In this document: positions 1 to 8,731 of the stretch, piece after piece
How the letters are laid out: each line of letters starts with the position of its first letter
Position numbering within the stretch: position 1 is the stretch's first letter
Assembly (NCBI GenBank): GCA_049322515.1
Contig: JBMOQW010000010.1
Coordinates: 1 to 64,000, forward strand
Direction: 5' to 3'
DNA: 64,000 nt
DNA from: Parasulfuritortus sp049322515
GTDB lineage: Bacteria; Pseudomonadota; Gammaproteobacteria; Burkholderiales; Thiobacillaceae
The notes under the pieces: generated by a model
The model's database searches: none
What the model saw: the letters and a program-made list of their open reading frames with translations, nothing else
What the model was told of the DNA's origin: nothing
Position numbers and translations under genes: made by a program

Positions 1-21
1 GGCTTTTTTCTGCGCGCTATA

Positions 22-93
22 ACCCTGATGGGTAGGTCATAAGATACCCTGTCGGATAGGTCATAAGCTACCCTGTCAGGTAGGTATATGATT
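22..93. repeat. Three 24-bp tandem direct repeats upstream of ftsK
   Basis: Three head-to-tail copies of a 24-bp unit beginning ACCCTG lie at 22-45, 46-69 and 70-93. The third is diverged at its right end. Each copy carries a small imperfect dyad of the form TACC-n-GGTA. The array sits about 110 bp before the ftsK start and abuts a candidate -35 element. It could be a regulator-binding iteron array or a decayed minisatellite; the sequence does not decide. Confidence 0.7.
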
Positions 94-120
94 TAACCGT
101 AAATTTTGCTTGCTATACAT
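92..120 (+). promoter_or_regulatory. Candidate sigma70 promoter for ftsK-lolA
   Basis: TTTAAC at 92-97 and TATACA starting at 114 are separated by 16 bp in an AT-rich pocket, just downstream of the 24-bp repeats and about 80 bp before ftsK. Both hexamers are imperfect, so this is only a plausible promoter. Confidence 0.35.
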
Positions 121-200
121 TAGGCGTATCTTTGTGGGTTCATTCGGGCGACCCTGTCGCCATCGGTTAGAATTTTCAAATCACTCTCTCAAGCCAAACA

Positions 201-2486
201 ATGTCGGGAAACGTCCGCCGCGCCCCAGCCACCAAGAAAGTACGCAAGCCGCTCGCGCCTCAGATGGCTCGCTTGCTCCGTGAGGCCTGGTGGATCCTGG
301 CGGTCACTTTCGCAGTGTTCATGGCCCTGATCCTGGGCAGCTACGACCGCGCCGATCCGGGCTGGTCGAGCACCGGCAATCGCGAATTCGTCACTAACAT
401 CGGGGGCGCCACGGGTGCCTGGTTGTCCGATCTCATGCTGTTCCTGTTCGGCGCCTCGGCCTGGTGGTGGGTGATTCTTGCCCTATTCCTGGTCTGGTGG
501 GGCTATCGCCGAATCGGTGACGCGGATTCCGGGGATCGCCACGGCCTGGCGGTGACCCTGGCCGGCTTCCTGGTGATGTTGCTGGCCAGCAGTGGCATCG
601 AATCCCTGCGCCTGCACAGCCTGGGCTTCACTTTGCCGCTCCAGCCGGGTGGCGTCCTGGGCGGCGGCATTGCCGACCTGGTCAGGGTGACCCTGGGTTT
701 CGAGGGCGGCACATTGCTGCTCCTGGTGTTCTGGGGCATCGGCTTCAGTCTTTTCACCGGGATGTCCTGGCTGAGCCTGGCCGAACATCTTGGGGCTGGC
801 CTGGAGTGGCTCTATTTCAGTCTCTACGACCGCTGGCAAGCCTACCGCGATCGCAAGGCCGGTCTCGAAGCCAGCAGCGAACGCGAAGAAGCCCTGAGCC
901 GGGAGCGCCAGCGCCGCAAGCAGGAAACGCCGATCCACATCGAACTGCCCAAGCAGGAAATCCAGAAATCCAAGCGCGCCGAGCAGGAACGGCAAGCCTT
1001 CCTGTTCCGGGACACCCCCGACAGCCAGCGCCCGCCATTGCACCTGCTCGACGAAGCGCCAGCACAAACCACCAAGGTCGATGAGGCCGGGCTGGAAGCG
1101 ACATCTCGGCTGATCGAACGCAAGCTGCTCGAGTTCGGCGTCGAGGTGCGGGTACTGGCAGCCTATCCGGGGCCGGTGGTGACCCGCTACGAAATCGAGC
1201 CCGCGTCGGGCGTCAAGGGTGCCCAGGTGACCAATTTGGCGAAGGATCTGGCCCGGTCCCTTTCCGTGGTCAGCATCCGGGTGGTGGAAACCATTCCCGG
1301 CAAGACCTGCATGGCCCTGGAAATTCCCAACAGCCAGCGCCAGACCGTAAGACTTTCGGAAATCCTCGGCGCCAAGGTCTATGCCGAAATGCACTCGCCG
1401 CTGACCATGGCGCTGGGCAAGGACATCAGCGGCAATCCGGTGGTGGCCGACCTGGCCAAGATGCCGCACGTCCTGGTGGCCGGCACCACCGGCTCGGGCA
1501 AGTCGGTGGCGATCAATGCGGTGATCCTGTCCCTGGTGTACAAATCGGCACCCAGCGATGTGCGCATGATCCTGGTCGACCCGAAAATGCTCGAACTCTC
1601 GACCTACGAGGGCATTCCGCACCTGCTCGCGCCCGTGGTCACCGACATGCGCCTGGCGGGTACCGCGCTGAACTGGTGCGTGGCCGAGATGGAACGCCGC
1701 TACAAGCTGATGTCGGCCACTGGCGTACGCAACATCGTCGGCTTCAACCAGAAGCTCAAGGAAGCTGAGAAAGCGGGCACCCCGCTCACCCACCCCTTCT
1801 CGATCACCCCGGACAACCCGGAACGACTGGAGCATCTGCCCTACATCGTCGTGGTCATCGACGAGCTCGCCGACCTGATGATGGTGACCGGCAAGAAGGT
1901 CGAGGAATTGATCGCCCGACTGGCACAAAAGGCGCGTGCCGCCGGCATCCACCTGATCCTGGCCACGCAACGCCCGTCGGTGGATGTCATCACCGGCCTG
2001 ATCAAGGCCAACATCCCGACCCGGATCGCCTTCCAGGTGTCCAGCCGGATCGATTCCCGGACCATCCTCGACCAGCAGGGCGCCGAGGCCCTGCTCGGCA
2101 TGGGTGACATGCTCTACCTGCCGCCCGGCCATGGTGTCCCGACCCGGGTGCACGGGGCCTTCGTGTCCGACGACGAGGTGCATCGGGTCACCGCCTGGCT
2201 CAAGGAGATGGGGCCACCCGACTACATCGAGGCGGTCACCGCCCTGCCCGATGAAGGCGAGGAAGCGTCCGGTGAAGGAACCGATGACGAAGCCGATCCT
2301 CTATACGACGAAGCCGTCGCCATCGTCCTGAAAACGCGCCGGGCTTCGATCTCGGCCGTGCAACGCCATCTGCGCATTGGCTACAACCGGGCCGCCCGGC
2401 TGATCGAGGCCATGGAACACGCCGGACTGGTGTCGCCCATGTCCAGTAACGGAAACCGAGAAGTCTTGAGCCCGAACCATGATTGA
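201..2486 (+). CDS. ftsK: DNA translocase FtsK
   Basis: Septum-anchored DNA pump that clears and aligns the chromosome terminus at division. The 761-residue product has about four N-terminal membrane segments (roughly residues 31-190), a short charged linker (about 210-300), then the alpha/beta RecA-like motor. Walker A is GTTGSGKS at residues 428-435; Walker B is a hydrophobic strand ending DE near residues 554-555. A C-terminal winged-helix gamma domain (about 690-758) should read KOPS-type orienting sequences. The length suits the short-linker FtsK forms of betaproteobacteria rather than the 1300-residue E. coli protein. No strong Shine-Dalgarno precedes the ATG. The 3' end overlaps lolA by 8 bp, as expected for a coupled ftsK-lolA pair. 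Confidence 0.96.
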   Translation: MSGNVRRAPATKKVRKPLAPQMARLLREAWWILAVTFAVFMALILGSYDRADPGWSSTGNREFVTNIGGATGAWLSDLMLFLFGASAWWWVILALFLVWWGYRRIGDADSGDRHGLAVTLAGFLVMLLASSGIESLRLHSLGFTLPLQPGGVLGGGIADLVRVTLGFEGGTLLLLVFWGIGFSLFTGMSWLSLAEHLGAGLEWLYFSLYDRWQAYRDRKAGLEASSEREEALSRERQRRKQETPIHIELPKQEIQKSKRAEQERQAFLFRDTPDSQRPPLHLLDEAPAQTTKVDEAGLEATSRLIERKLLEFGVEVRVLAAYPGPVVTRYEIEPASGVKGAQVTNLAKDLARSLSVVSIRVVETIPGKTCMALEIPNSQRQTVRLSEILGAKVYAEMHSPLTMALGKDISGNPVVADLAKMPHVLVAGTTGSGKSVAINAVILSLVYKSAPSDVRMILVDPKMLELSTYEGIPHLLAPVVTDMRLAGTALNWCVAEMERRYKLMSATGVRNIVGFNQKLKEAEKAGTPLTHPFSITPDNPERLEHLPYIVVVIDELADLMMVTGKKVEELIARLAQKARAAGIHLILATQRPSVDVITGLIKANIPTRIAFQVSSRIDSRTILDQQGAEALLGMGDMLYLPPGHGVPTRVHGAFVSDDEVHRVTAWLKEMGPPDYIEAVTALPDEGEEASGEGTDDEADPLYDEAVAIVLKTRRASISAVQRHLRIGYNRAARLIEAMEHAGLVSPMSSNGNREVLSPNHD

Positions 2487-3102
2487 TCCCCGCCGTCCCC
2501 TGCTCGCCCTCGCCGCCTGCCTGACCCTCGGTACCGCCCAGGCCGACGCGGTCGACCGCCTGCACGCGTTTGCCCAGGATATCCGCACCCTGAGCGGCAC
2601 CTTCAAGCAAACCGTCTATGACAAGCAGGGCCGGGCCGGCCAGGTGTCGAGCGGCGAGTTGTATTTCTCTCGCCCTGGCCGCTTCCGTTGGGTGTATCGC
2701 AAACCCTACGAACAGCTCATCGTCGGCGACGGTAAGAAGATCTGGATCTACGACAGCGACCTGGAACAGGTCACGGTCAAGCCGCTGGATCGCTCGATCG
2801 GGGAAAGCCCCGCCGCCCTGCTGGCCGGCAAGAACGATCTCGACCGCCATTTCAAGCTTCAGGATGGTGGCCTGAAGGACGGCCTGGAATGGCTGCTGGC
2901 CACGCCCAAGCACAAGGAAGGCACCTTCCAGTCGGTCCGGCTCGGGTTCCGTGACGGGACCCTGACGGCCATGGAACTGCATGACAATTTCGGTCAGCGC
3001 ACACTGCTCGAATTCTCGGGCATCCGTGGCAATCCCGCATTGAAGCAGGATCTGTTCAAGTTCACCCCCCCCAAAGGGGTGGACATTCTGGGTGACGAAT
3101 AA
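2479..3102 (+). CDS. lolA: Outer-membrane lipoprotein carrier protein LolA
   Basis: Periplasmic chaperone that takes lipoproteins from the LolCDE ABC transporter to the outer-membrane receptor LolB. The 207-residue product begins with a signal peptide (basic MIDPRR, hydrophobic stretch, cleavage near AQA-DA around residue 22). The mature part shows the LolA beta-barrel pattern, including the SGELYFSRPGRFRW segment. The start codon lies inside the ftsK 3' end (ATGATTGA overlap), matching the widespread ftsK-lolA gene order. No intrinsic terminator is obvious in the gap that follows. Confidence 0.95.
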   Translation: MIDPRRPLLALAACLTLGTAQADAVDRLHAFAQDIRTLSGTFKQTVYDKQGRAGQVSSGELYFSRPGRFRWVYRKPYEQLIVGDGKKIWIYDSDLEQVTVKPLDRSIGESPAALLAGKNDLDRHFKLQDGGLKDGLEWLLATPKHKEGTFQSVRLGFRDGTLTAMELHDNFGQRTLLEFSGIRGNPALKQDLFKFTPPKGVDILGDE

Positions 3103-3136
3103 GCCCCATCCAGCCGGTCAGCGCCCGGGATAAAAG

Positions 3137-3175
3137 CCATTAAATTAATAATATGGTCATATACTGATTTAATGG
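3137..3175 (+). promoter_or_regulatory. AT-rich operator-like palindrome and putative promoter of the Mbx-type operon
   Basis: A perfect 9-bp inverted repeat, CCATTAAAT at 3137-3145 and ATTTAATGG at 3167-3175, encloses a second dyad (ATATG-GT-CATAT near 3150) and a good -10 candidate TATACT at 3160-3165. The block is strikingly AT-rich against the high-GC background. It lies 62 bp before the first operon gene, where a repressor or redox regulator would act. The role is inferred. Confidence 0.5.
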
Positions 3176-3237
3176 AATTGTGGCATCATGCCAGTACTAT
3201 TCGACTATCACCCTGCTCGGAACACCCACACGTCCCC

Positions 3238-3729
3238 ATGGATCGCGCCACGTTTGTCACCTTCACGGCCTTGTTCGTTCTTTGGCTGTGGCTCAACGGC
3301 TCCCTCGACCCGGATGTGGTCTGGGCGGGCCTGGGCGTGGCCCTGATCCTGACCTTGCTGTTCCGGCGTCAGGCCGCGATCTTTGCCGATTTCCGGCTTA
3401 CGCCCGGTGCGCTCTGGGCCACCTTCGGTTACCTGTTTTTCTTCGTCAAGGAACTGGTCAAGTCGAACCTGAACCTGGCCGCCATCGTGCTCTCCCCCGC
3501 CTTGCCCCTCAAGCCGGGCATCGTCAAGGTCCGGACCCGCCTGCAGAGCCCCATGGGTCGTCTGATGCTGGCCAACTCGATCACTTTGACACCGGGCACG
3601 CTGTCGGTCGAATTGCGTGACGAATGGCTGTACGTTCACTGGGTCAGCATGACTGCCGACGATATCGAAACCGCCACCCGCGAGATTGTCGCCGGCTTCG
3701 AATCCTACCTGGAGGTCATGTATGGCTGA
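3238..3729 (+). CDS. mnhE: MnhE/MrpE-type subunit (MbxA position), first gene of the operon
   Basis: Small membrane subunit of Mrp-type cation/H+ antiporters and of the Mrp module in Mbh/Mbx complexes. From ATG 3238 (MDRATFV) the product is 163 residues, the usual MnhE length. It has two N-terminal hydrophobic segments, then the typical cytoplasmic part with ANSITLTPGTLSVEL and an Asp/Glu-rich tail. An in-frame ATG at 3172 would add a hydrophilic leader unlike the family, so the later start is preferred. The stop overlaps the next gene by 8 bp. It begins a run of 13 overlapping or abutting genes in the order of archaeal mbx operons. Confidence 0.9.
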   Translation: MDRATFVTFTALFVLWLWLNGSLDPDVVWAGLGVALILTLLFRRQAAIFADFRLTPGALWATFGYLFFFVKELVKSNLNLAAIVLSPALPLKPGIVKVRTRLQSPMGRLMLANSITLTPGTLSVELRDEWLYVHWVSMTADDIETATREIVAGFESYLEVMYG

Positions 3730-3982
3730 GGGCCTGATCCTGGCGGCGGCGGCCTTGATCGGCGTGGCTTTCCTGCTGGCCCTGTGGCGCTTCCTCAAGG
3801 GTCCGACACTGGCCGACCGGGTGGTGGCCTTTGACGTGCTGACCATCATTTCGGTCTCCGGCATCGTATTGGTGGCTTTCCTCGAGGGGCGTGGCCTGTA
3901 TCTCGACGTGGCCTTGATCTATGCCTTGCTGTCCTTCCTCGGTGTGATCGCCGTGGCACGCTATCTGGAACGGGGCTACTGA
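3722..3982 (+). CDS. mnhF: MnhF/MrpF-type subunit (MbxB position)
   Basis: Three-helix membrane subunit of the Mrp module. The product is 86 residues from ATG 3722, preceded by a clear GGAGG at 3710-3714. It carries the MnhF signature around LKGPTLADRVVAFD after the first helix, then two more hydrophobic helices ending ARYLERGY. An upstream in-frame ATG at 3686 lies inside mnhE and lacks a ribosome site, so it was rejected. Overlaps mnhE by 8 bp and shares a base with mnhG, consistent with coupled translation and fixed stoichiometry. Confidence 0.9.
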   Translation: MAEGLILAAAALIGVAFLLALWRFLKGPTLADRVVAFDVLTIISVSGIVLVAFLEGRGLYLDVALIYALLSFLGVIAVARYLERGY

Positions 3983-4302
3983 TGGCGATTCTGGGCGGAC
4001 TCCTGTTGTTGGCTGGCGCCAGCTTCCTGCTGCTCGGCGGCCTCGGCCTGGTACGCATGCCGGACACCTACAACCGGATTCAGGCCGGCACCAAGGCGAC
4101 CACGCTCGGCACCCTGCTGACCCTGGCCGGCTTTGCCTGTCTGCACCCGGAGTGGACACTGAAGCTGGCCCTGATCGCCCTCTTCCTGCTATTCACCAAC
4201 CCGCTGTCGTCCCAGGTCCTGGCTCGCGCCACGCACCGCGCCGGCCAGCGGCCCGAGGCCGGGGTCGACCGCCTGGCGGAAGACGAAGGAGGCCCGAAAT
4301 GA
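3982..4302 (+). CDS. mnhG: MnhG/MrpG-type subunit (MbxC position)
   Basis: Membrane subunit of the Mrp-type antiporter module. The 106-residue product shows three hydrophobic helices and the conserved LVRMPDTYNRIQAGTKATTL segment after helix 1 that defines the MnhG family. Helix 3 ends NPLSSQVLARA, also typical. Its ATG overlaps the mnhF stop as TGATG, and its own stop overlaps the next start as ATGA. The hydrophilic C-terminal tail of about 20 residues after the last helix is variable in this family. Confidence 0.9.
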   Translation: MAILGGLLLLAGASFLLLGGLGLVRMPDTYNRIQAGTKATTLGTLLTLAGFACLHPEWTLKLALIALFLLFTNPLSSQVLARATHRAGQRPEAGVDRLAEDEGGPK

Positions 4303-4571
4303 GTGGCTTGCTGACCGCGCTGACCGGCCTGCTCTGCCTGGCCATGCTGGTCGCGGCCGGGGTTGCGGTCCGGGAACGCAACGGCCTTCCGGCGACGATC
4401 CTGGCCGCGGGCCTGGTCAGCCTGCTGGCTTCGGTGCTGTTCCTGATCCTGGCCGCGCCCGATGTGGCCATGACCGAGGCGGCGATCGGCAGCGGTCTCA
4501 CCACCTTCCTGTTCTTCTTCGTGCTCAGCCGGGTGCGCGCGGGTGAGAAGGAGGGCGACCGCGATGATTAA
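4299..4571 (+). CDS. DUF4040 / MbhD-like membrane subunit (MbxD position)
   Basis: A 90-residue, three-helix membrane protein. The conserved core reads LAAPDVAMTEAAIGSG, the hallmark of the DUF4040/MbhD domain. In Mrp antiporters this domain is part of MrpA; in Mbh/Mbx complexes it is a separate subunit, as here. The start is ATG 4299, overlapping mnhG as ATGA and preceded by GAAGGAGG. A longer open frame upstream in this phase is only a shadow of mnhG. The gene shares 8 bp with its downstream neighbour. Confidence 0.88.
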   Translation: MSGLLTALTGLLCLAMLVAAGVAVRERNGLPATILAAGLVSLLASVLFLILAAPDVAMTEAAIGSGLTTFLFFFVLSRVRAGEKEGDRDD

Positions 4572-5256
4572 GCGTGCCCTTGCCCTGCTCCTGCTTGCCG
4601 CGCTGGGCGGCTTGTTCCTCCAGTTGCAGGCCGGCTACATGCCGGACAGCGAACTCAACCAGACCGCGCGCTACTATGCCGAGCGCACCGCGCCCGATCT
4701 GGGTGCCGCCAACCTGGTCACCGCCATCATCGTCACCTATCGGGGCCTCGACACCCTGGGCGAAGTGACCGTGCTGTTCCTGTCCGCGGCCATCGTCGGC
4801 CTGGTCCTGGCGCAAAGCCGGCGCCGCACCGAGCGTGCCGCCGTGCCGGCGGGCGAGTTGCTGAACACCGGCACCCGCCTGCTTGCCCCGCTGATCATGC
4901 TGCTCGGCGTCTACGTCTTCGCCAACGGCCACCTGACCCCGGGCGGAGGCTTCCAGGGCGGCGCCATCCTGGCCTCCGGTGTCTTGCTGATGCTGCTTGC
5001 CGATCCGCTCAAGCATTTCAGCCATGGCCTGATCGGCACCATCGAATCGCTGGCCGGGGTCTTCTATGTCAGCCTCGGGGTCGCCGGCCTGTTCCTGGCT
5101 GGCGGCTTCCTCGACAACCGGATCTTGCCGGTTGGCGAACTGGGCCAGTTGTTCTCCGCTGGCGCGATCCCGGTCATATACAGCCTGATCGGCCTCAAGG
5201 TGGGTGCGGAGTTCTCGTCCATGCTTGCCAGCCTGTCCGAAACGGAGGACCTGTGA
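4564..5256 (+). CDS. Fused MbhE-MnhB membrane subunit (MbxF position)
   Basis: 230-residue membrane protein combining two Mrp/Mbh pieces. Residues 1-90 carry the MbhE-like pattern (LGAANLVTAIIVTYRGLDTL followed by a helix). Residues about 95-230 form the MnhB domain, with ANGHLTPGGGFQGGAILASG between helices. MbhE and MbhF are separate in archaeal Mbh. ATG 4564 is chosen because GGAGGG precedes it. It overlaps the DUF4040 gene by 8 bp and the mnhC-like gene by 4 bp. Confidence 0.87.
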   Translation: MIKRALALLLLAALGGLFLQLQAGYMPDSELNQTARYYAERTAPDLGAANLVTAIIVTYRGLDTLGEVTVLFLSAAIVGLVLAQSRRRTERAAVPAGELLNTGTRLLAPLIMLLGVYVFANGHLTPGGGFQGGAILASGVLLMLLADPLKHFSHGLIGTIESLAGVFYVSLGVAGLFLAGGFLDNRILPVGELGQLFSAGAIPVIYSLIGLKVGAEFSSMLASLSETEDL

Positions 5257-5612
5257 TCGCCCAGATCGCCCTGGCCACGGGCTTCCTGCTGATCCTGATC
5301 GGCTTCTACGGCGCGCTCACCCAGCGCAACCTGTTGCGCATGATCGTCGCCTTCACGGTCGCCGATGCCGGGGTCAACCTGGTCATCGTTGCGGTCGGTT
5401 ACCTGCCCGGCCGGACTGCGCCGATCCTGGACTCGACGGTCTCCGCCGCGGACGCGGTGCAGCGCATCATCGACCCCGTGCCACAAGCCCTGGTGCTGAC
5501 CGCCATCGTCATCGGCGTCGGCGTCACCGCCCTGATGCTGGCGTATGCCTACCGGCTTTACGAGAAGAGGCGGACCCTGGATATCGGCAAGCTGACGGAG
5601 CTGAAATGGTAA
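5253..5612 (+). CDS. mnhC: MnhC/NuoK-like subunit (MbxG position)
   Basis: 119-residue three-helix protein of the MnhC/NuoK family, part of the ion path joining the antiporter-like subunits to the electron-transfer arm. The NuoK-like pattern GALTQRNLLRMIVAFTVADAGVNL lies in helices 1-2 (shown here in part), and DPVPQALVLTAIVIGVGVTA forms helix 3. The start is GTG at 5253 within GTGA, with GGAGG at 5244-5248. The stop is overlapped by the ATG of the next gene. Confidence 0.9.
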   Translation: MIAQIALATGFLLILIGFYGALTQRNLLRMIVAFTVADAGVNLVIVAVGYLPGRTAPILDSTVSAADAVQRIIDPVPQALVLTAIVIGVGVTALMLAYAYRLYEKRRTLDIGKLTELKW

Positions 5613-8600
5613 GTCCGTTGCTGATCCTCGCGCTGGGCCTGGGCGCCGCGTTCCTGATCGGGTTCATCCGTGACGGTCAGCGTGGCCTGGCTTGGGGCAT
5701 CACCCTCGCCGCCCTGACCGCGATGACTGTCATCTCAGCCCACTGGTTGTTGGCGTTGGCCACCGGCAGCAGCCAACCCGTCGACCTCTGGACCGCGGGC
5801 ACGCCGCCACCGTTCGCCATCAACCTGCGCATGGGTTTGCTCGAAGCGGTGCTCAGCCTGTTGATCAGCCTGACCGGTCTGTTGGCCGCATTCAATCTCA
5901 GGGATGCCCTGTACAGTCAGGGCCGGCGCGCAATGGCGGTACTGCTGGTGCTGGTCATGGCCTTGACCGGCATCGTACTCACCCGCGACCTGTTCAACCT
6001 GTTCGTTTTCCTTGAACTGATCGTCATCGCCACCGGCGGCCTGGTCCTGCTATCCAGCGATCCGCGCGCCCTGGCCGCCGGCTTCAAGTACCTGGTCGTG
6101 TCGCAGGTGATCTCGGTGTTGCTGCTGATCGGCATCATCTTCGCCTACCACGCCACCGGCAACCTCAACCTCGATGGCCAGGAAACCCTGCTCTCGCAAC
6201 CGGTCGGCGTGATCGCCTTTTTCCTGATGTTCATCGCAGTGGCGGCGGAACTCAAGCCCTTCCCCGCCAACGGCTGGGCCCTGGACATCTACGAATCCGC
6301 GCATCCGGCATTTTCTGCCCTGTTTTCCGCGGCCACCGGCGCGGCCGCGCTGTTTGCCGTCGACAAGTTGCTGCTCGTGGGGGGCGACAGCTGGCTGCCG
6401 GTCGCCACCGGCATCGGCGTGGTGACCTTCGTGGCCGCCAACCTGCTGGCCCTGCCGCAGGACAATGACCGCCGCCTGCTCGGCTATTCCTCGATCGCCC
6501 AGACCGGCCTGGTGCTGGCCGTACTCGGCCAGCGCGACATCCTCGGCGAAGCGGTGTATTTCGTGGCCGGCGGCATCCTGCTCGCCCACGCGGTGGCCAA
6601 GGCCGGCCTGTACTGGCTGTCCGGTCTGCTGGAAAACCGGGGCCTGAGCGCCTGGTCGGTGCTGCGCGAACGGCCCTTCCTGCTGTTCGCCTTCATCACT
6701 TTCGTCGCCTTGTTGACGGGTCTGCCGCCCTTCCCCGGCTTCTATGCGAAATGGGACCTGATCCACGTCCTCGCCGCCGAGGGCCGTCTCTGGCTGCTCG
6801 CCCTGATCCTGTTCGGCGCACTGGTCGAGGCCGGCTACTTGTTCCGCTGGCTCGGCTACCTGATCAAGCGCGAACCCGTGGGCGCCGCCGTGGCCTGCCC
6901 GCCCCTGACGGTCGTGCCGGTGGCGATCGCCGTGTTTTTCGGCTGGGCCCTGGCCTATCTTTGGGGTGACCTGTCCGGCCACGGCAACCTGCTCCTGGCC
7001 CTGCCCCTGCTGTTCGCGCTGGCTTTCCTGCTGCTCGAGGGGTTGCCAGCCTGGCTGAAGAACACCCTGGCCATCGCTGGCCTGCTGGGCTGGTTTGGCC
7101 TCACCTGGGAAAGCTACGATCCCCTGCGCCTGATCTTCGCCGCCATCTTCCTGCCCGGCGGCGCCCTGATCCTGCTGGCCAGCTACCATGCCCACGGCCT
7201 CCGGCTCGGCTTCTACCCCTCGGCCATGCTGATGTACGCCGGCCTGGCCCTGCTGATCACCGCGACCGACAGCTTCGATTTCTTCGCGGCTTGGGAACTG
7301 CTCACGATCGGATCCTATTTCCTGATCCTGCGCGGCAAGGAATCGGAGCCGCACGCCCTGTCCTACCTGCTCTTTTCGCTCGGCGGCGCGTTCCTCATCC
7401 TGGCCGGCTTCGCCCTCGCCGCGCGCGGCGAGCCGAGCATGGACATCGCCGCCCTGGCCACCCTGGCCCAACCCCTGGCGCCCTGGGTGTTCCTGCTCCT
7501 GGCGATCGGCTTCATGACCAAGACCGCCGCGCTGGGCGTGCATATCTGGCTGCCCGGCGCGCATGCCGAGGCCGAGACCGACGTTTCCCCCATGGTCTCG
7601 GGCATCCTGCTCAAGGCCGGCCTGTACGGCCTGTTCGTGCTGCTCATGGCGATGGGCTCGCAGACCCTGTACGGGGTCAGCCTGACCAATGCAATGCTCT
7701 GGATCGGCGCCCTGACCGCCCTGATCGGCAACCTGCTCGCGGTGTTCCAGGAGGATGCCAAGCGGCTGCTGGCCTATTCCTCGATCGGCCAGATGGGCTA
7801 CGCGCTGTTCGGCCTGGCCCTGATGAACCACCTCGGCTGGCTGATGGCGCTGATGTTCGTCATCAACCACTACGTCTACAAGTCGATGCTGTTCCTCTCG
7901 GTGGGCGGCATCGCCAAGCGCACCGGCACCCGGCTGATGTACAAGATGGGCGGCCTGATCACCCTGATGCCGCTGTCCTTCATCGCCGTGCTGATCGGCA
8001 TCATCGCCATCTCGGGCGTGCCGCCGCTGTCCGGCTTCGGTGGTCGCTGGATCTTCTACAACGCCATTCTGGATACCGAAGCACGCCTGCCCATCGTCAT
8101 CCTGTTCCTGGCCGGGCCGATCGCCTTCCTGTACCTGTTCCGGCTGATCCATACCTTGTTCCTCGGCCAGTTGAAGGATGAACTGCGCCAGATCAAGGAA
8201 GCCCCGTTCTGGATCATCCTGCCGCAGATGATCTTCGTCGCCATCCTGCTGGTGGTGGCCGTGGTGCCGGGCCTGGTACTGCGCCGGGTCGATGCCTACA
8301 TCAGCCAGTTCTTCCCGTCCGGCGCGCTGAATTGGGATGGCCTGGCCATCACCAGCCAGTACGGCTGGTGGAATCCGGTCAGCATCATGGTCATCGTCGG
8401 GGTGATCTTCATGACCCTGTTCGCCTGGCTGCTGTTCGTCAATCGCCGGGCCCAGAAGGTCAAGCAGTTCAACATCGTGTTCTCGGCCGAGCGCCCGTAT
8501 CGTCCGGAGACGACGCACCATGCCTGGAACTTCTTCGCGCCTTACCGCAAGGCCATGGGCTTCATGACCGCGCCGCTGGTGACGCTGTTCTGGAATACCG

Positions 8601-8731
8601 TCACCGATGCCATGCACAGCGGCGCCGATTTCACCCGCAAGCTGTACACCGGCAACGGCCAGACCTACGCCTTTCATTTCATCGCCTTCGTGCTGGCCGT
8701 CTGGGTCCTGGCCATGGGAGTCCGGCCATGA
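5606..8731 (+). CDS. Fusion of two proton-conducting antiporter-like subunits (MbxH-MbxH' type)
   Basis: A single 1041-residue polypeptide holding two complete NuoL/M/N-MrpD-type domains: residues about 1-480 and 510-900, followed by extra C-terminal helices. Each has the expected charged pair for ion translocation: Glu137 (FLELIVIA) with Lys217 (AAELKPFP) in the first, and Glu564 (AAWELLTIG) with Lys639 (MTKTAALGVHIW) in the second. Both have the GYSSI/AYSSI half-helix region. Mbx operons carry two adjacent genes for this subunit type; here they are fused. The start is ATG 5606, overlapping the mnhC-like stop. No internal stop or frameshift is seen, so the fusion appears to be genuine. Confidence 0.9.
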   Translation: MVSPLLILALGLGAAFLIGFIRDGQRGLAWGITLAALTAMTVISAHWLLALATGSSQPVDLWTAGTPPPFAINLRMGLLEAVLSLLISLTGLLAAFNLRDALYSQGRRAMAVLLVLVMALTGIVLTRDLFNLFVFLELIVIATGGLVLLSSDPRALAAGFKYLVVSQVISVLLLIGIIFAYHATGNLNLDGQETLLSQPVGVIAFFLMFIAVAAELKPFPANGWALDIYESAHPAFSALFSAATGAAALFAVDKLLLVGGDSWLPVATGIGVVTFVAANLLALPQDNDRRLLGYSSIAQTGLVLAVLGQRDILGEAVYFVAGGILLAHAVAKAGLYWLSGLLENRGLSAWSVLRERPFLLFAFITFVALLTGLPPFPGFYAKWDLIHVLAAEGRLWLLALILFGALVEAGYLFRWLGYLIKREPVGAAVACPPLTVVPVAIAVFFGWALAYLWGDLSGHGNLLLALPLLFALAFLLLEGLPAWLKNTLAIAGLLGWFGLTWESYDPLRLIFAAIFLPGGALILLASYHAHGLRLGFYPSAMLMYAGLALLITATDSFDFFAAWELLTIGSYFLILRGKESEPHALSYLLFSLGGAFLILAGFALAARGEPSMDIAALATLAQPLAPWVFLLLAIGFMTKTAALGVHIWLPGAHAEAETDVSPMVSGILLKAGLYGLFVLLMAMGSQTLYGVSLTNAMLWIGALTALIGNLLAVFQEDAKRLLAYSSIGQMGYALFGLALMNHLGWLMALMFVINHYVYKSMLFLSVGGIAKRTGTRLMYKMGGLITLMPLSFIAVLIGIIAISGVPPLSGFGGRWIFYNAILDTEARLPIVILFLAGPIAFLYLFRLIHTLFLGQLKDELRQIKEAPFWIILPQMIFVAILLVVAVVPGLVLRRVDAYISQFFPSGALNWDGLAITSQYGWWNPVSIMVIVGVIFMTLFAWLLFVNRRAQKVKQFNIVFSAERPYRPETTHHAWNFFAPYRKAMGFMTAPLVTLFWNTVTDAMHSGADFTRKLYTGNGQTYAFHFIAFVLAVWVLAMGVRP

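Noticed and set aside
483..2183. 566-codon open frame antisense to ftsK
   Set aside because: It is a high-GC shadow frame with low-complexity His/Gly/Gln composition and no recognisable domains, lying wholly opposite a well-conserved gene.
6050..8677. 875-codon open frame antisense to the antiporter fusion
   Set aside because: Extremely Gln/Gly/His/Glu-biased translation typical of the reverse complement of hydrophobic high-GC coding DNA; no start context or homology.
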